Of a stretch of DNA of 64,000 nucleotides, positions 9,308 through 20,892 are shown one piece after another. The position numbers were made by a program, and so were the translations under genes. Position 1 is the first letter of the stretch; each line of letters begins with the position of its first letter. Under the pieces are notes generated by a model. It was not told the origin of the DNA. It saw nothing but the letters and a program-made list of their open reading frames with translations, and made no database searches. Source of the DNA: Subtercola boreus. GTDB taxonomy: Bacteria > Actinomycetota > Actinomycetes > Actinomycetales > Microbacteriaceae. The stretch spans positions 1,054,001-1,118,000 of the forward strand of contig NZ_VFOO01000001.1 in assembly GCF_006716115.1 (NCBI RefSeq). Direction: 5' to 3'.

Positions 9308-9362
9308 CAATCGACTGGGGAGTTTCGGTCGTTCTGGCCGTGACATGACGACTGAAACTCCC
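9308..9362. repeat. Intergenic inverted repeat between convergent gatD and parE
   Basis: GGGAGTTTCGGTCG (9318-9331) pairs with CGACTGAAACTCCC (9349-9362), 13 of 14 positions, with a 17-nt loop. The left flank, CAATCGACTGGGGAGTTT from 9308, closely matches the left arm of the palindrome at 38407 (18 of 21 positions over the wider match). It sits between two gene ends, so it may act as a bidirectional terminator, but there is no T-run. It looks like a member of a dispersed palindromic repeat family. Confidence 0.65.
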
Positions 9363-9376
9363 GACTGGGGGGCCAC

Positions 9377-11464
<2,088 letters not shown>

Positions 11465-11693
11465 GGGTGCTCCTAGCTGGGACGTGACTGAAGATGACGG
11501 GTGAAGGGCGCGGAAGCCGTTCAGACGACTTAGCCTAGTGAGGTCAACCGTCATCCACCCCGATGACACGCAGCTGTCAACCCTCCGCTACGCGCAGAGC
11601 GAAACTCAGCCGAATGTAACATCGAGGGAACATACTCATGCTTGTATGGGTTCTACAGATTGTCTGAGGTAACGACCCGTGAGGAGCCAGAAG

Positions 11694-11924
11694 ATGCAAT
11701 CAATTGCAACAGAGACCAACGTGGTGGGCGATCTGCATGCGAGCCGCCAGTTGACCGGCGCAGACCGCTGCGATAGCTGCGGTGCGCAGGCGTACATCCG
11801 TGTCGAGATGAACAGCGGTGACCTGCTGTTCTGCGCACACCACGGCCGTGAGGTGCACGCCAAGCTGTTCCCGATCGCGAAGAGCTGGCACGACGAGTCC
11901 GACCGACTGCTCGAGCAGCGCTAG
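11694..11924 (+). CDS. Small DUF7455 zinc-ribbon-like protein
   Basis: 76 residues. Conserved actinobacterial family usually found beside the topoisomerase IV genes; function unknown. The core is LTGADRCDSCGAQAYIRVEM then GDLLFCAHHGREVHAKL: a CxxC plus C-x-x-H arrangement that could bind one zinc. GAGGAG at 11681-11686 sets the ATG at 11694. It lies on the opposite strand, between parE and parC, divergent from parE across 229 bp and convergent with parC. A strong terminator follows at 11946. Confidence 0.85.
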   Translation: MQSIATETNVVGDLHASRQLTGADRCDSCGAQAYIRVEMNSGDLLFCAHHGREVHAKLFPIAKSWHDESDRLLEQR

Positions 11925-11945
11925 GTCGAACTCCCCGAAAGCCTG

Positions 11946-11985
11946 AAGCGGCCCCGCTCGTCCACCGGACGGCGGGGCCGCTTTC
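11946..11985 (+). terminator. Terminator between the DUF7455 gene and parC
   Basis: Perfect 12-bp stem AAGCGGCCCCGC (11946-11957) and GCGGGGCCGCTT (11972-11983) around a 14-nt loop, ending in TTTCT. It lies between convergent gene ends and could serve both strands. Confidence 0.85.
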
Positions 11986-12015
11986 TCGTGCCCGGGCTGG
12001 CGTGCCCGGGCCGGG

Positions 12016-14619
12016 TCAGTCGAGGGTGGCGGCGGAGCCGACCGAGCCGACGGCGGCCGCCAGGGGAGTGCCGGAGGCGTCGCGCTTCGCGCCGGGATCG
12101 GGAAGCGTGCGCACAGCACCGTCCGAGCCCACGGCGAGGGCGGGAGCGGGGCCCACCCAGGCGAGCTGCAGCGCATCCTCGCCGCGGAGGAACCGGTGCG
12201 CACGCACACCACCCGTGGCGCGCCCCTTCGGGGGGAACTCAGCGAACTCCGAGACCTTCGCTGAGCCTGCATCGGTGCCGGGCAGTGTTCCCGAGCTCGA
12301 CGCCACCGTCACGACCACCACGCGGGCTGCGGATGTCTCGGCGAGCTCGCCCGCGATGGGCTCCGCCGCGCCAGCTGCTGCACCGTCCGAAGCACCCGGC
12401 GCGACCGCGGCCGCCGCCTCCACCGCGCTGAACGCGATGACGGTTGCGCCCGAACCGAGGCTGATCCCCGCCATGCCGCCGGCGAGACGGCCCTGGGGGC
12501 GCACGGCGGAGGCCGGGAAGTGCAGCAGCTGGGCATCCGACGCCACGAAGACGAGGTTCGACGACTCGCCGGGCTGTGCCGCACCGACCACCTCGTCGCC
12601 TGCCTTCAGCGTGACCAGCTCGAAGTCGGGCCGGTTCGGCCAGTCGCCCGGGGTCACGCGCTTGACGGTGCCGAGCTTCGTGCCGAGCGCGATCGGCACC
12701 TCCGAGGTGAGCGAGACCAGCGCGATCACGCGTTCCCGCTTGGCGTCGAGCGTCAGGTAGTCGGCGATGCGCACACCGGCTCCGAGCTGCACCGAGTTCG
12801 CCGGCGCAACGGGCAGGTCGAGCACGCTCATCCGGAGCACGCGGCCGAGGTTCGTGACGGCACCGATCTCGGTGCGGGTCGAGGTGTCGACGACCGAGCG
12901 AACAGCATCGTGCTTGCTGCGGCGCGGGAGCGCGCCCGAGGCGCGGGCCGGTGCCGGTGAGGCGGGGGAGGGAAGCTCGCCGCCGCCGGAGACGACCTCG
13001 GCCGGTGTCGGCAGGTCGACCCTCATGGTGCGCCCGGTGGTCGAGAGGAACACGCGGCACGGCACGTCGGCCAGCTCGAGGGAGACCTGGGCCTTCCGGG
13101 CGGCGGCCGTCGACGCCGGAGCGGGGCGGGCTTCTGTCAGGAGGGTTCGGCGGGGTGTTCCGAGGGCGTCGGCGACCTCATCCAACTCCTCGGAGACGGT
13201 CTGCCGGATGAGAGCCTTGCTGCCCAGCAGAGCCTCGAGGTGCTCGATCTCCTTCAACAGCTGGTCGCGTTCGGTCTCCAGCTCGATGCGCGAGAACCGC
13301 GTCAGCCGTCGGAGGCGCAATTCGAGGATGTAGTCGGCCTGCAGCGTGTCGAGGTCGAAGACATCGATCAGCCGGGTGCGGGCCTGTTCGGTGTCGTCGG
13401 AGTTGCGGATGACCTGGATGACCTCGTCGATGTCGAGGATCGCGATCAGCAGCCCGAGCAGCAGATGCAGCCGCTCCCGCCGCTTCGTCAGCCGGTACTG
13501 CGTGCGCCTCGTCGTCACCTGGATGCGGTGGTCGACGTAGACCTGCAGCAGTTGCTTCAACCCGAGCGTCTGCGGGCTGCCGTTCACCAGAGCGACGTTG
13601 TTGATGTTGAAGGAGTCCTCGAGCGGAGTCTGGCGGTAGAGCTGCTCGAGCACCGCCTCTGGGCTGAACCCGGTCTTGATGCCGATCACGAGCCGCAGTC
13701 CGTTGACCCGGTCGGTGAGGTCGGTCACATCGGAGATGCCCTGCAGCTTCTTCGAGTTCACGCCGTCTTTGATCTTCGAGATGACCTTCTCTGCGCCGAC
13801 GAGGTAGGGCAGCTCAGTGACGACCAGGCCGACCTTGCGTGCGGTCAGCGTCTCGACGCTCACCTTTGCGCGGGTCTTGAAGGCGCCGCGACCGGTGGCG
13901 TAGGCGTCACGGATGCCCGCGAGACCCACGATCGTGCCGCCGCCCGGGAGGTCGGGGCCCGGGATGAACTGCATCAGGTCATCCACCGTCGCCTCGGGAT
14001 GCGTGATCAGGTACCGGGCACCGGCCACCACCTCGATGAGATTGTGCGGGGCCATGTTCGTTGCCATGCCGACGGCGATGCCACTCGCACCGTTCACCAG
14101 CAGGTTCGGATAGGCCGCGGGCAGCACATCCGGTTGCACTTCGGTGTTGTCGTAGTTGGGGATGAAGTCGACGACGTCTTCATCGAGGCCGTCGGTCATG
14201 TAGAGGGCGGCGGGGGCGGGCCGCGCCTCGGTGTACCGCGACGCGGCGGGGCCGTCGTCGAGCGAGCCGAAGTTGCCGTGGCCGTCGACGAGCGGGAGAC
14301 GGAGGGTCCAGCTCTGGGCGAGGCGCACCAGGGCGTCGTAGATGGAGGCGTCACCGTGCGGGTGGAGCTTGCCCATCACGTCGCCGACGACCCGCGCCGA
14401 CTTCACGTGGCCGCGGTCGGGGCGGAGGCCCATCACGCTCATCTGGTAGATGATGCGGCGTTGAACCGGCTTCAGGCCGTCACGGGCATCCGGGAGCGCG
14501 CGCGAGTAGATGACCGAGTAGGCATATTCGAGAAAGGAGCCCTGCATCTCGCTCGACACATCGATGTCTTCGATGTTCTCGACAATGTCGGGGGCGGGCT
14601 CGGGTGGTCTCGGCGTCAT
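12016..14619 (-). CDS. parC: DNA topoisomerase IV subunit A
   Basis: DNA-cleaving subunit, 867 residues. The N-terminal winged-helix/tower domain has [18 protein letters not shown] (39-56), the quinolone-resistance region [17 protein letters not shown] (86-102) and the catalytic tyrosine Y129 in [10 protein letters not shown] long helical tower and a C-terminal beta-pinwheel region follow; the latter is Ala/Gly-rich with a low-complexity linker near residues 555-580 and another near 775-800. It pairs with parE. ParC rather than GyrA is inferred from the neighbourhood and the weak pinwheel GyrA box. A divergent phosphodiesterase gene begins 27 bp upstream. Confidence 0.92.
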   Translation of the reverse strand: MTPRPPEPAPDIVENIEDIDVSSEMQGSFLEYAYSVIYSRALPDARDGLKPVQRRIIYQMSVMGLRPDRGHVKSARVVGDVMGKLHPHGDASIYDALVRLAQSWTLRLPLVDGHGNFGSLDDGPAASRYTEARPAPAALYMTDGLDEDVVDFIPNYDNTEVQPDVLPAAYPNLLVNGASGIAVGMATNMAPHNLIEVVAGARYLITHPEATVDDLMQFIPGPDLPGGGTIVGLAGIRDAYATGRGAFKTRAKVSVETLTARKVGLVVTELPYLVGAEKVISKIKDGVNSKKLQGISDVTDLTDRVNGLRLVIGIKTGFSPEAVLEQLYRQTPLEDSFNINNVALVNGSPQTLGLKQLLQVYVDHRIQVTTRRTQYRLTKRRERLHLLLGLLIAILDIDEVIQVIRNSDDTEQARTRLIDVFDLDTLQADYILELRLRRLTRFSRIELETERDQLLKEIEHLEALLGSKALIRQTVSEELDEVADALGTPRRTLLTEARPAPASTAAARKAQVSLELADVPCRVFLSTTGRTMRVDLPTPAEVVSGGGELPSPASPAPARASGALPRRSKHDAVRSVVDTSTRTEIGAVTNLGRVLRMSVLDLPVAPANSVQLGAGVRIADYLTLDAKRERVIALVSLTSEVPIALGTKLGTVKRVTPGDWPNRPDFELVTLKAGDEVVGAAQPGESSNLVFVASDAQLLHFPASAVRPQGRLAGGMAGISLGSGATVIAFSAVEAAAAVAPGASDGAAAGAAEPIAGELAETSAARVVVVTVASSSGTLPGTDAGSAKVSEFAEFPPKGRATGGVRAHRFLRGEDALQLAWVGPAPALAVGSDGAVRTLPDPGAKRDASGTPLAAAVGSVGSAATLD

Positions 14620-14633
14620 ACCTGCTGTTTCAA

Positions 14634-14639
14634 TAGACT
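14634..14639 (+). promoter_or_regulatory. -10 element for leaderless phosphodiesterase gene
   Basis: TAGACT, then 7 nt (GAACGGA), then the ATG at 14647. No ribosome binding site. It lies inside the 27-bp gap between divergent starts, so the promoter overlaps the parC 5' end. Confidence 0.5.
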
Positions 14640-14646
14640 GAACGGA

Positions 14647-15795
14647 ATGCCCACCATGCTACCGGCCCTCGATTCCCGTGCCCCGCACCTCGTCGACGTG
14701 TTTCCGAGTTGCCTGGCGGCCCTCGACGGCCAGCCCAATACGCTCGACCTGCCGGCCGTCTCCCGCGTGGTCGTCGTGCTGGTCGACGGACTCGGCGTCT
14801 CGTCGCTCCGGGCGCGGAGCGGGCACGCGCGGCACCTGATGGCGGCGCTCACGAAGAAAGCGAAGCTGCAGAGCGGCTTCCCCACCACCACGGCCGCAGC
14901 CCTGGCTTCGCTCACAACCGGCACCTCGCCCGGAACACACGGCATCGTCGGTTACACCGCACTCGTCCCCTCGCACGATGTCGTGGTGAAGCAGTTGAGC
15001 GGCTGGGGGCCGCAGATGGTTCCCCGTGAGTGGCAGGCGCAGCCGACACTGTTCGAACGTGCGTCGGCGGCGGGCATCGGATGCTCAGCCATCGGTGCTC
15101 CGCGCTACGCGACGAGCGGCTTCACCGAAGCGGTTCTGCGAGGGGCCCGTTACCTCGCCGGCAAGAGCATCGCCGACCGTTTCGCCGCCGCCCGCAGCGC
15201 TCTCGATGCCGGTGGACGCCAGCTCGTCTACGTCTACATCCCCGAGCTCGACATGGCTTCGCACGCCCACGGCTGGCAGAGCGACCAGTTCATCGCCGCG
15301 CTCGAGGCGGTGGACGCCTCTGTCGCCTCGTTCTCCGCGTCGCTCCGAGCCGGGGAAGGGATGCTGCTCACCGCCGACCACGGCATGGTCGACGTCCCCA
15401 CCACCTCCCACGTGCTCTTCGACACCGTGCCCGCGTTGGTCGAAGGTGTGCGGCATGTGGCCGGCGACCCCCGCTGCCTGCAGCTGCACCTCGAACCGGG
15501 GCTGCCGGCGGGTGCTGCGGATGCCCTCGCCGAAGCCTGGCGTGAGGTGGAGGGCTCGCGCGCGTGGGTCGCGACCAGGGACGAGGCGATCGACGCCGGC
15601 TGGTTCGGGGAGGTGCTGCCGGGCATCCGGAACCGTATCGGCGACGTCCTGGTGGCAGCACGCAAGAACGTGGCCTACTACGACTCGAGGCGCACCCCTG
15701 CCGCCAAGCGCACGATGATCGGGCAGCACGGATCGTGGAGCGACGACGAGCTGTATGTGCCACTGCTGCGCTTCGGGGCGTTCGCGCAGGTTTAG
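14647..15795 (+). CDS. Alkaline phosphatase superfamily nucleotide pyrophosphatase/phosphodiesterase
   Basis: 382 residues, NPP/autotaxin-type fold. Metal- and phosphate-binding residues are visible: [11 protein letters not shown] (first metal Asp), [17 protein letters not shown] (catalytic Thr), [14 protein letters not shown] (Asp and His ligands) and [12 protein letters not shown] (Asp-His). Expected to hydrolyse phosphodiester or pyrophosphate bonds in nucleotides or phosphonates; the substrate cannot be told. No signal peptide is evident, so it is probably cytosolic. Start ATG 14647 fits a leaderless transcript; a second in-frame ATG lies three codons later. Its stop overlaps the convergent GNAT gene by 4 bp. 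Confidence 0.85.
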   Translation: MPTMLPALDSRAPHLVDVFPSCLAALDGQPNTLDLPAVSRVVVVLVDGLGVSSLRARSGHARHLMAALTKKAKLQSGFPTTTAAALASLTTGTSPGTHGIVGYTALVPSHDVVVKQLSGWGPQMVPREWQAQPTLFERASAAGIGCSAIGAPRYATSGFTEAVLRGARYLAGKSIADRFAAARSALDAGGRQLVYVYIPELDMASHAHGWQSDQFIAALEAVDASVASFSASLRAGEGMLLTADHGMVDVPTTSHVLFDTVPALVEGVRHVAGDPRCLQLHLEPGLPAGAADALAEAWREVEGSRAWVATRDEAIDAGWFGEVLPGIRNRIGDVLVAARKNVAYYDSRRTPAAKRTMIGQHGSWSDDELYVPLLRFGAFAQV

Positions 15796-16304
15796 CGGCG
15801 ATCACTCTCCCAGCGGCGTTCGCCGTCGACTGCGGTGTCGGTGGGGTGCAGGCCGAGGTGGCGGGCGACGGCTTCCGAGCCAGCGTGGTCGGGGTGGATG
15901 TGCGCCGCGAACACGGTGACGCCGGCCGCGTCGCGGAGCCACGACAGCATTGCGCCGGCCGCTTCTGTCGCGATGCCCCGGCCCTGATGGGCGGGAGAGA
16001 CGAGCCAGGCGAGCTCGGCGGCCGAAGCGGGCCCGCCCCCTCCGGTCACCGTCGCCTGAACGAAGCCGAGTGCGCCGGCGGCGTGGTCGCACACGATCCA
16101 GTTCAGCCACTGCTCCCGGCCGTCGGATGACCGGCCCTCGACCTGGCGCTCGTAGCGCGACGTCAGCTGCTGGATGCTCGGCGGCTCACCCCCGGTGAAG
16201 CGGTAGAGCGCCGGATCGGCCAGCACGTCGACCATCTGCTCCGCGTCGGCGACGCGGAGGGGCTGCAGGAACAGTCGCGGGGTGGTCAGGTGGATGGCGC
16301 GCAC
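15792..16304 (-). CDS. GNAT family N-acetyltransferase
   Basis: 170 residues, RimJ/RimL-like GNAT. The N-terminal LTTPRLFLQPLRVADAEQM is the usual beta1-alpha1 start of this subgroup. AELAWLVSPAHQGRGIATEA contains the acetyl-CoA pyrophosphate loop (Q-G-R-G-I-A). It transfers an acetyl group from acetyl-CoA to an unknown amine. Start is GTG (16302-16304). It is a single gene between the phosphodiesterase and sepH. Confidence 0.85.
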   Translation of the reverse strand: MRAIHLTTPRLFLQPLRVADAEQMVDVLADPALYRFTGGEPPSIQQLTSRYERQVEGRSSDGREQWLNWIVCDHAAGALGFVQATVTGGGGPASAAELAWLVSPAHQGRGIATEAAGAMLSWLRDAAGVTVFAAHIHPDHAGSEAVARHLGLHPTDTAVDGERRWESDRR

Positions 16305-16351
16305 GACACGACTCCGCTCAGCACGCCCGGCCCAGCCCGACTCAGCCTGCG

Positions 16352-17833
16352 TCAGCTCAGGTCGTCGTCGCTTCGCGCGCCGAAGACGATCTCATCCCAG
16401 CTCGGCATCGAGGCACGGGTCTTCCGACGGGCCTGCGGGCCGGTCTGGCGTTGGCCGCGCGCGGCCTGGTCAGGTGACGCATCGGCGGGTTCGAGGCCGG
16501 CGAGTGGCACGTCGGCGACGCTGTCGTTCTGCGACGACGCGGGCTGCCCCGACTCATCCGGAGAAGCAGTATCGGTGCCGTGCCCCGTGCTGGGTGTGAG
16601 TGTCGGAGCGAGGTGCGCCACCGGGCGACTGCCACCCGGCAGACCCTTCGAGCCGCGGGTGAACATGCCGGCGTGCGCGTGCTGGGAGGGATGCTCCGCG
16701 CGGCCGTCGTCGAGGCTGTCGAGATCGTCATCGTCGCCCGTGAAGGTGGCCGACTCCCGTTCGCCGCGACGGCGGCGCAGCGCCTCCAGGAGGTCGGCGG
16801 TCTCGTTGTGCGCCGCGGGGGCCGGCGTGGCCCGGTTGACAGCCGCCGCTGCGGCGCGGGCCGAGGACTCCTGGTCGGTGCGGGTCGCGGGGCGGGCGAA
16901 GGGGGACGGTTCGACGATCACCGGGGGAGCGGTAGGACCGCGGCCGGGTTCGCGGCTCGAGGTGTCCGGTGCCGACCGGGCGACGGAGCCCCAGATCGAC
17001 CGGGCCGCCGGGCTCTCCGTGCGCTCGGCAGTCGCTGGGGTGGCTGGGCGGGTGGTGTCGCCAGACACGTCCGGCTGGTCCTCGCCGGAGCGGCCCTGGC
17101 GGCCAGGATCGTCGTCGCTCTCGTCGACGCCGAGCGCGACATCCAGTTCCTCGAGGCCGAGCCCGGCCTTCGCGGTGCGCTGGATGCCGGGCGGCGCCGG
17201 CACCGTCTCGACACCGTTCAGGTCGACAGCGCGGAGGCGCGGGATCAGCCCGTCGGAGAGTTCGCCGTGCTGCGAGAGGGTTATCGCTCCCGAGTTCAGG
17301 GGCGTGAGCGAGTGGCGCTTCGGTTCGTACTGCCAGCGCGCGTCGTGGTCGATCTCGCTGGCGGTGAAGGTGAGCTTGACGATCCAGCCCGACTCTTCCT
17401 TCCAGCTGGCCCAGCGCAGGTCGGTCGCCCCGAGGCCTTCGAGGCGTTCGTCGATGACCTCGCCGAAGGTGGACGACTGTTCGTCGCTCAGCGGATCGCC
17501 GCGCAGCGGATCGTTCGACGATGCCACCTTCACGGCGACCTTGAGCGCGGAGGACACGATGTGCAGGCGCTCGGCCACCACGGGGCCCTCGAAGCGCTCT
17601 ACGTACTCCAGGGAGGCCCCGGTGGCCCGGGCGACGTCTTCAGCGCTCATCCCGGCGCGGATCTGCGACTGGATCTCGCGCGGCGAGACCTTCACTCCCG
17701 TGGCGACGGTCGAGGTGCTCTGCCGCAGTCTCGACTGGAGTACCTCGTCGATGGCCACGCGGTAACGCTCGCCGGTCTCCGAGGAGACGAGGAGTGCCCC
17801 GTTCTCGATGCCGATGACTGTGAGATCTTGCAT
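16352..17833 (-). CDS. sepH: Septation protein SepH
   Basis: 493 residues. In Streptomyces and mycobacteria SepH binds FtsZ and promotes Z-ring assembly. The conserved N-terminal DUF3071 domain (MQDLTVIGIENGALLV...) contains a helix-turn-helix-like segment (SPREIQSQIRAGMSAEDVA, then RATGASLEYVERFE) at about 48-90. A conserved WKEESGWIVKLTF stretch follows near 142-155. From about residue 200 to the end it is a long, low-complexity Pro/Ser/Ala/Asp-rich linker, and only the last ~25 residues (SMPSWDEIVFGARSDDD) are conserved, as expected for SepH. The ATG at 17831-17833 matches the family start; an upstream extension has no conserved content. Divergent from the DUF4193 gene. Confidence 0.92.
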   Translation of the reverse strand: MQDLTVIGIENGALLVSSETGERYRVAIDEVLQSRLRQSTSTVATGVKVSPREIQSQIRAGMSAEDVARATGASLEYVERFEGPVVAERLHIVSSALKVAVKVASSNDPLRGDPLSDEQSSTFGEVIDERLEGLGATDLRWASWKEESGWIVKLTFTASEIDHDARWQYEPKRHSLTPLNSGAITLSQHGELSDGLIPRLRAVDLNGVETVPAPPGIQRTAKAGLGLEELDVALGVDESDDDPGRQGRSGEDQPDVSGDTTRPATPATAERTESPAARSIWGSVARSAPDTSSREPGRGPTAPPVIVEPSPFARPATRTDQESSARAAAAAVNRATPAPAAHNETADLLEALRRRRGERESATFTGDDDDLDSLDDGRAEHPSQHAHAGMFTRGSKGLPGGSRPVAHLAPTLTPSTGHGTDTASPDESGQPASSQNDSVADVPLAGLEPADASPDQAARGQRQTGPQARRKTRASMPSWDEIVFGARSDDDLS

Positions 17834-18035
17834 GGTTTCTGGCCCCGTCTTGGTCTGGAGTTCCCTGCAAGGATGCCATGACGAACCGCCGGATCCCGGG
17901 AATGTTCGGGGCGTGCCGTAAGTTGCTACGGGCATGGGTGATAGTGGCCGCAGAGGCGGTTTGCTATTCCTCACTGGATGATGCAAACTAACGCCGCCGA
18001 TTTTGTTTCAGCTGGCGTATGAGAAGTGGATAAGC

Positions 18036-18329
18036 ATGGCAACCGATTACGACGCTCCGCGCAAGACCGACGACGATTCCGACTCGATCGAGGCACTCAA
18101 GGAGCGGGTCCCAGACAAGATGTCTGGTGTCGTGGACGTTGACGACGCCGACAATCCCGGTGGCTTCGAACTGCCTGGAGCAGATCTCTCAGACCTCGAC
18201 CTCGACGTGGTGGTTCTTCCGCCGCAGGCAGACGAGTTCACCTGTGTGAGCTGTTTCCTGGTGAAGCACCGGTCGCAGATAGATCACCAGACGAAGCTCG
18301 GGCCCGTCTGCATCGAATGCGAGATGTAG
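18036..18329 (+). CDS. DUF4193 family protein
   Basis: 97 residues, acidic, function unknown; an actinobacteria-wide family usually found near sepH, dut and DUF3093 as here. The N-terminal part is Asp/Glu-rich and disordered. The C-terminal end has two cysteine pairs (FTCVSCFLVKHRSQ and GPVCIECEM), which suggests one zinc site. The ATG at 18036 opens the family's usual MATDYDAPRK sequence. The gene ends 10 bp from the end of convergent DUF3093. Confidence 0.88.
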   Translation: MATDYDAPRKTDDDSDSIEALKERVPDKMSGVVDVDDADNPGGFELPGADLSDLDLDVVVLPPQADEFTCVSCFLVKHRSQIDHQTKLGPVCIECEM

Positions 18330-18339
18330 AAACCAACGT

Positions 18340-18792
18340 CTACGAACTGAGCTCGTGGTCAGCCTGTTGCAGGGCGGCCACGAGCTCTTTTGGGTTGCGG
18401 GACGAGATGAGCCAGTAGGGCACCGGGTCTTCGGGGTCGTGGATCGTCACCTTCACCACCGGCTGGATCCAGCCCCGGATGCAGAGCCACGCCCGCGCGT
18501 CGAGCCGCTGCCCCCTCGCCATCGTGGCCGCCGCCCCCGTCATCGCCTCGGGTTCGCCCACCAGCGACAGCGGGATGCGTGCCTTGCCGGCCACGAGCAT
18601 CCCGTCACCCACGCTGACAACCGGTGAGAGAACCAACAGGGTGATCACGCTGCCGCCGTAGAGCACCACGGCGCAGATGATCCCTGCGAGCATGTTGATC
18701 GGTGCGAAGACGAGGATGCTCGCCGGGATCAGCAGGACCAGATAGAGGTAGATCCGGCCGCTGGGGCTGAGTCTCTCGCGATACGTCGACAT
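18340..18792 (-). CDS. DUF3093 family membrane protein
   Basis: 150 residues with two N-terminal transmembrane segments (about 14-36 and 38-60), then a soluble C-terminal domain with the family's DARAWLCIRGWIQPVVKVTI and DPVPYWLISSRNP sequences. Function unknown. Located between DUF4193 and dut, a neighbourhood conserved across actinobacteria. Its start and that of dut are divergent across 51 bp. Confidence 0.88.
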   Translation of the reverse strand: MSTYRERLSPSGRIYLYLVLLIPASILVFAPINMLAGIICAVVLYGGSVITLLVLSPVVSVGDGMLVAGKARIPLSLVGEPEAMTGAAATMARGQRLDARAWLCIRGWIQPVVKVTIHDPEDPVPYWLISSRNPKELVAALQQADHELSS

Positions 18793-18831
18793 ACCTCTAT
18801 TCGATCAGAGTTTCGTCGGAGCAAACTGCAC

Positions 18832-18837
18832 TACCCT
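18832..18837 (+). promoter_or_regulatory. -10 element for leaderless dut
   Basis: TACCCT, then CGACTC (6 nt), then the GTG at 18844. No Shine-Dalgarno sequence. It fixes the dut start. Confidence 0.5.
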
Positions 18838-18843
18838 CGACTC

Positions 18844-19296
18844 GTGACTGAATCCGCCGAAGTTCTCATCCAGGCTGAGCACATTCCCAGCTACGCCCAC
18901 CCGGGTGACGCCGGAGCCGACCTCACCTCGACCGAAGCGCTGACCCTCGCCCCCGGCGAGCGACGCACCGTGGGCACGGGCGTCTCCATCGCCCTGCCCG
19001 ACGGATTCGCTGCGTTCGTGGTTCCGCGGAGCGGCCTCGCCAGCAAGCACGGCATCACCATCGTGAACTCCCCGGGAACGGTCGACGCCGGTTACCGGGG
19101 CGAGATCAAGGTGGCCCTGCTGAACACCGACACCTCGGTGGCGTACGATATCGCCGTCGGGGACAGGATCGCCCAACTCATCGTCATGCCGGTGACACGG
19201 GCCGTCTTCGTTCCCGTCGAACACCTCCCGGGCAGTGCCCGGGGCGTCGGGGGCTTCGGCTCGACCGGCACCACCACCCTCCCCTCAGGAAGCTGA
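18844..19296 (+). CDS. dut: dUTP diphosphatase
   Basis: 150-residue trimeric dUTPase, the usual length; converts dUTP to dUMP, keeping uracil out of DNA and feeding thymidylate synthesis. All five motifs are readable: HPGDAGADL (1), VPRSGLASKHG (2), NSPGTVDAGYRGEIKV with the uracil-binding Tyr (3), GDRIAQLIVMP (4) and RGVGGFGSTG (5, the P-loop-like tail). Followed after 6 bp by DUF3710, so it probably heads a dut-DUF3710-DUF3159-ATPase transcript. Confidence 0.96.
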   Translation: MTESAEVLIQAEHIPSYAHPGDAGADLTSTEALTLAPGERRTVGTGVSIALPDGFAAFVVPRSGLASKHGITIVNSPGTVDAGYRGEIKVALLNTDTSVAYDIAVGDRIAQLIVMPVTRAVFVPVEHLPGSARGVGGFGSTGTTTLPSGS

Positions 19297-19302
19297 TTGA
19301 AC

Positions 19303-20031
19303 GTGTCAGACAACGCAGAGAGCACCACCCCGGCCGGCAAGCGCGCCAAGGGGAGACGGTTTCGCGCCACCGACATCGAGGTCGCCGACGAGGGCTCCAC
19401 AGACCTCGAAGCGGTTTCGAGCGAGGCCGAATCGTCGGATGTCGCGGCCACCGCGCCCGCAGACGCCAAGTCGGCCCCGGAGAACCGTGCCACCGACGGC
19501 CCCTTCGACTCCGACGAGGCCAATCCGGCACGCCCGTACGTCGACCTCGGCGGGGTGAAGATCCTGCCCCGGGAGGGTCTCCAGCTTCGACTCGAGGTCG
19601 AGGAGGGCACCCAGCGCGTCGTGGCGGTCGGGCTGGACTTCGCCGGGTCGACGCTGCAGGTGCAGGCCTTCGCCGCTCCGCGCTCCACGGGCCTCTGGAA
19701 CGACATCCGTGCCCAGATCCGCGACCAGATCACCGGCCAGGGCGGCACGCTCGTCGAGCAGGTGGGTGTCTTCGGCCCCGAACTCGTCGCCGAGGTGCCC
19801 GCACCCGGCCCCGACGGTACGCCGGTGCTGCGGCTCGCCCGCTTCGTCGGCGTCGACGGGCCGCGCTGGTTCCTCCGCGGGGTCATCGCAGGCGACGCCA
19901 TGCAGAACGAGGCGTCGCGTGCAGCCGTCGAGGAGCTGTTCCGCAGCGTCGTCGTGGTGCGGGGCGGATCGCCGATGCCGCCGCGCGATCTCATCCCGCT
20001 GACCATTCCCAAGTCGAGCGCGGCGATCTGA
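19303..20031 (+). CDS. DUF3710 family protein
   Basis: 242 residues, function unknown, actinobacteria-specific and normally next to dut. The first ~70 residues are low-complexity and charged. The conserved core runs from PYVDLGGVKILPREGLQLRL through GPRWFLRGVIAG to VVVVRGGSPMPPRDLIPL. AGGAAG at 19288-19293 favours the GTG at 19303 over the TTG at 19297, which would sit only 3 nt from it. Precedes DUF3159 by 8 bp. Confidence 0.88.
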   Translation: MSDNAESTTPAGKRAKGRRFRATDIEVADEGSTDLEAVSSEAESSDVAATAPADAKSAPENRATDGPFDSDEANPARPYVDLGGVKILPREGLQLRLEVEEGTQRVVAVGLDFAGSTLQVQAFAAPRSTGLWNDIRAQIRDQITGQGGTLVEQVGVFGPELVAEVPAPGPDGTPVLRLARFVGVDGPRWFLRGVIAGDAMQNEASRAAVEELFRSVVVVRGGSPMPPRDLIPLTIPKSSAAI

Positions 20032-20039
20032 GCCGCAGG

Positions 20040-20870
20040 ATGCCCGAGACCCACGGTTCCGCCGAGACACCCGATCCGGCGGTCCGAGCAGAAGCCACCG
20101 AACGCCCCGCCTCGTTCTCCGACGCCTTCGCGGCGGCGGCCCGGCGCTCGGGTATCGGCCAGGTGGCCCCCGGCGAGACCCCGACCGCACAGTCGCTGAT
20201 CCGCGCGATCGGCGGCGTGCGCGGCCTCATCGAGTCGATCCTGCCGGGGCTCGCGTTCCTCGTCATCTACACGTTCACGAAAGACCTGGCGCCGAGCGTG
20301 CTGGCTCCTCTCGCGGTCTCTGCCGTCTTCATCGTGGTGCGTCTCGTCACCCGCAGCCCGGTGATGCCGGCGATCGCGGGGCTCATCGGTGTCGCGATCT
20401 CCGCAGCCCTCGCCCTGTTCACGGGCCGGGCGGAGGACAACTTCCTTCCCGGGCTCATCATCAACGCCGTCTCCATCGTGGTGCTGCTCGTGTCGATCAT
20501 CGTGCGGTGGCCGCTGATCGGGCTCATCGTGGGCGTGCTCACCGGAGACATGACGGGGTGGCGTGCCGACCCGGCGAAGTTCCGCGTGGTGCTGATCGCC
20601 TCGTGGTGCTGGGTCGGGCTGTTCGCCCTGCGGCTCGGCGTCGAGGGGCCCCTCTACCTCGCCGGCGAGGCGGGAGCCCTCGCGTCGGTCAAGCTGCTGC
20701 TCGGGGTGCCGCTCTATGCGGCCATGCTCTGGGTGACGTGGCTGCTCGTGCGGGCAGCCTTCGGGCACCAGAAGCCGGGAGTCGGCTCGGCCGCGTCGGA
20801 ACCGGCCGCCGATCCCGCCGTCGGCCCTGCCTCAGCCCCCGTCGAAGACCCCGCCACAGACCGCCCGTAA
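20040..20870 (+). CDS. DUF3159 family membrane protein
   Basis: 276 residues. A soluble N-terminal 50 residues are followed by about six hydrophobic segments between residues 65 and 240 and a Pro/Ala-rich tail. Family wording is present (IGGVRGLIESILPGLAFLV; GDMTGWRADP; RLGVEGPLYLAGE). Function unknown. Its place behind dut-DUF3710 is conserved in actinobacteria. A P-type ATPase starts 22 bp downstream. Confidence 0.87.
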   Translation: MPETHGSAETPDPAVRAEATERPASFSDAFAAAARRSGIGQVAPGETPTAQSLIRAIGGVRGLIESILPGLAFLVIYTFTKDLAPSVLAPLAVSAVFIVVRLVTRSPVMPAIAGLIGVAISAALALFTGRAEDNFLPGLIINAVSIVVLLVSIIVRWPLIGLIVGVLTGDMTGWRADPAKFRVVLIASWCWVGLFALRLGVEGPLYLAGEAGALASVKLLLGVPLYAAMLWVTWLLVRAAFGHQKPGVGSAASEPAADPAVGPASAPVEDPATDRP

Positions 20871-20892
20871 CGACCAGGAGAGCGAGCGCGGC

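Noticed and set aside
13240-14646. Plus-strand open frame extending the phosphodiesterase by ~470 residues
   Set aside because: The extension is antisense to parC and lacks any recognisable domain; the promoter hexamer and the conserved start lie at 14634-14647.
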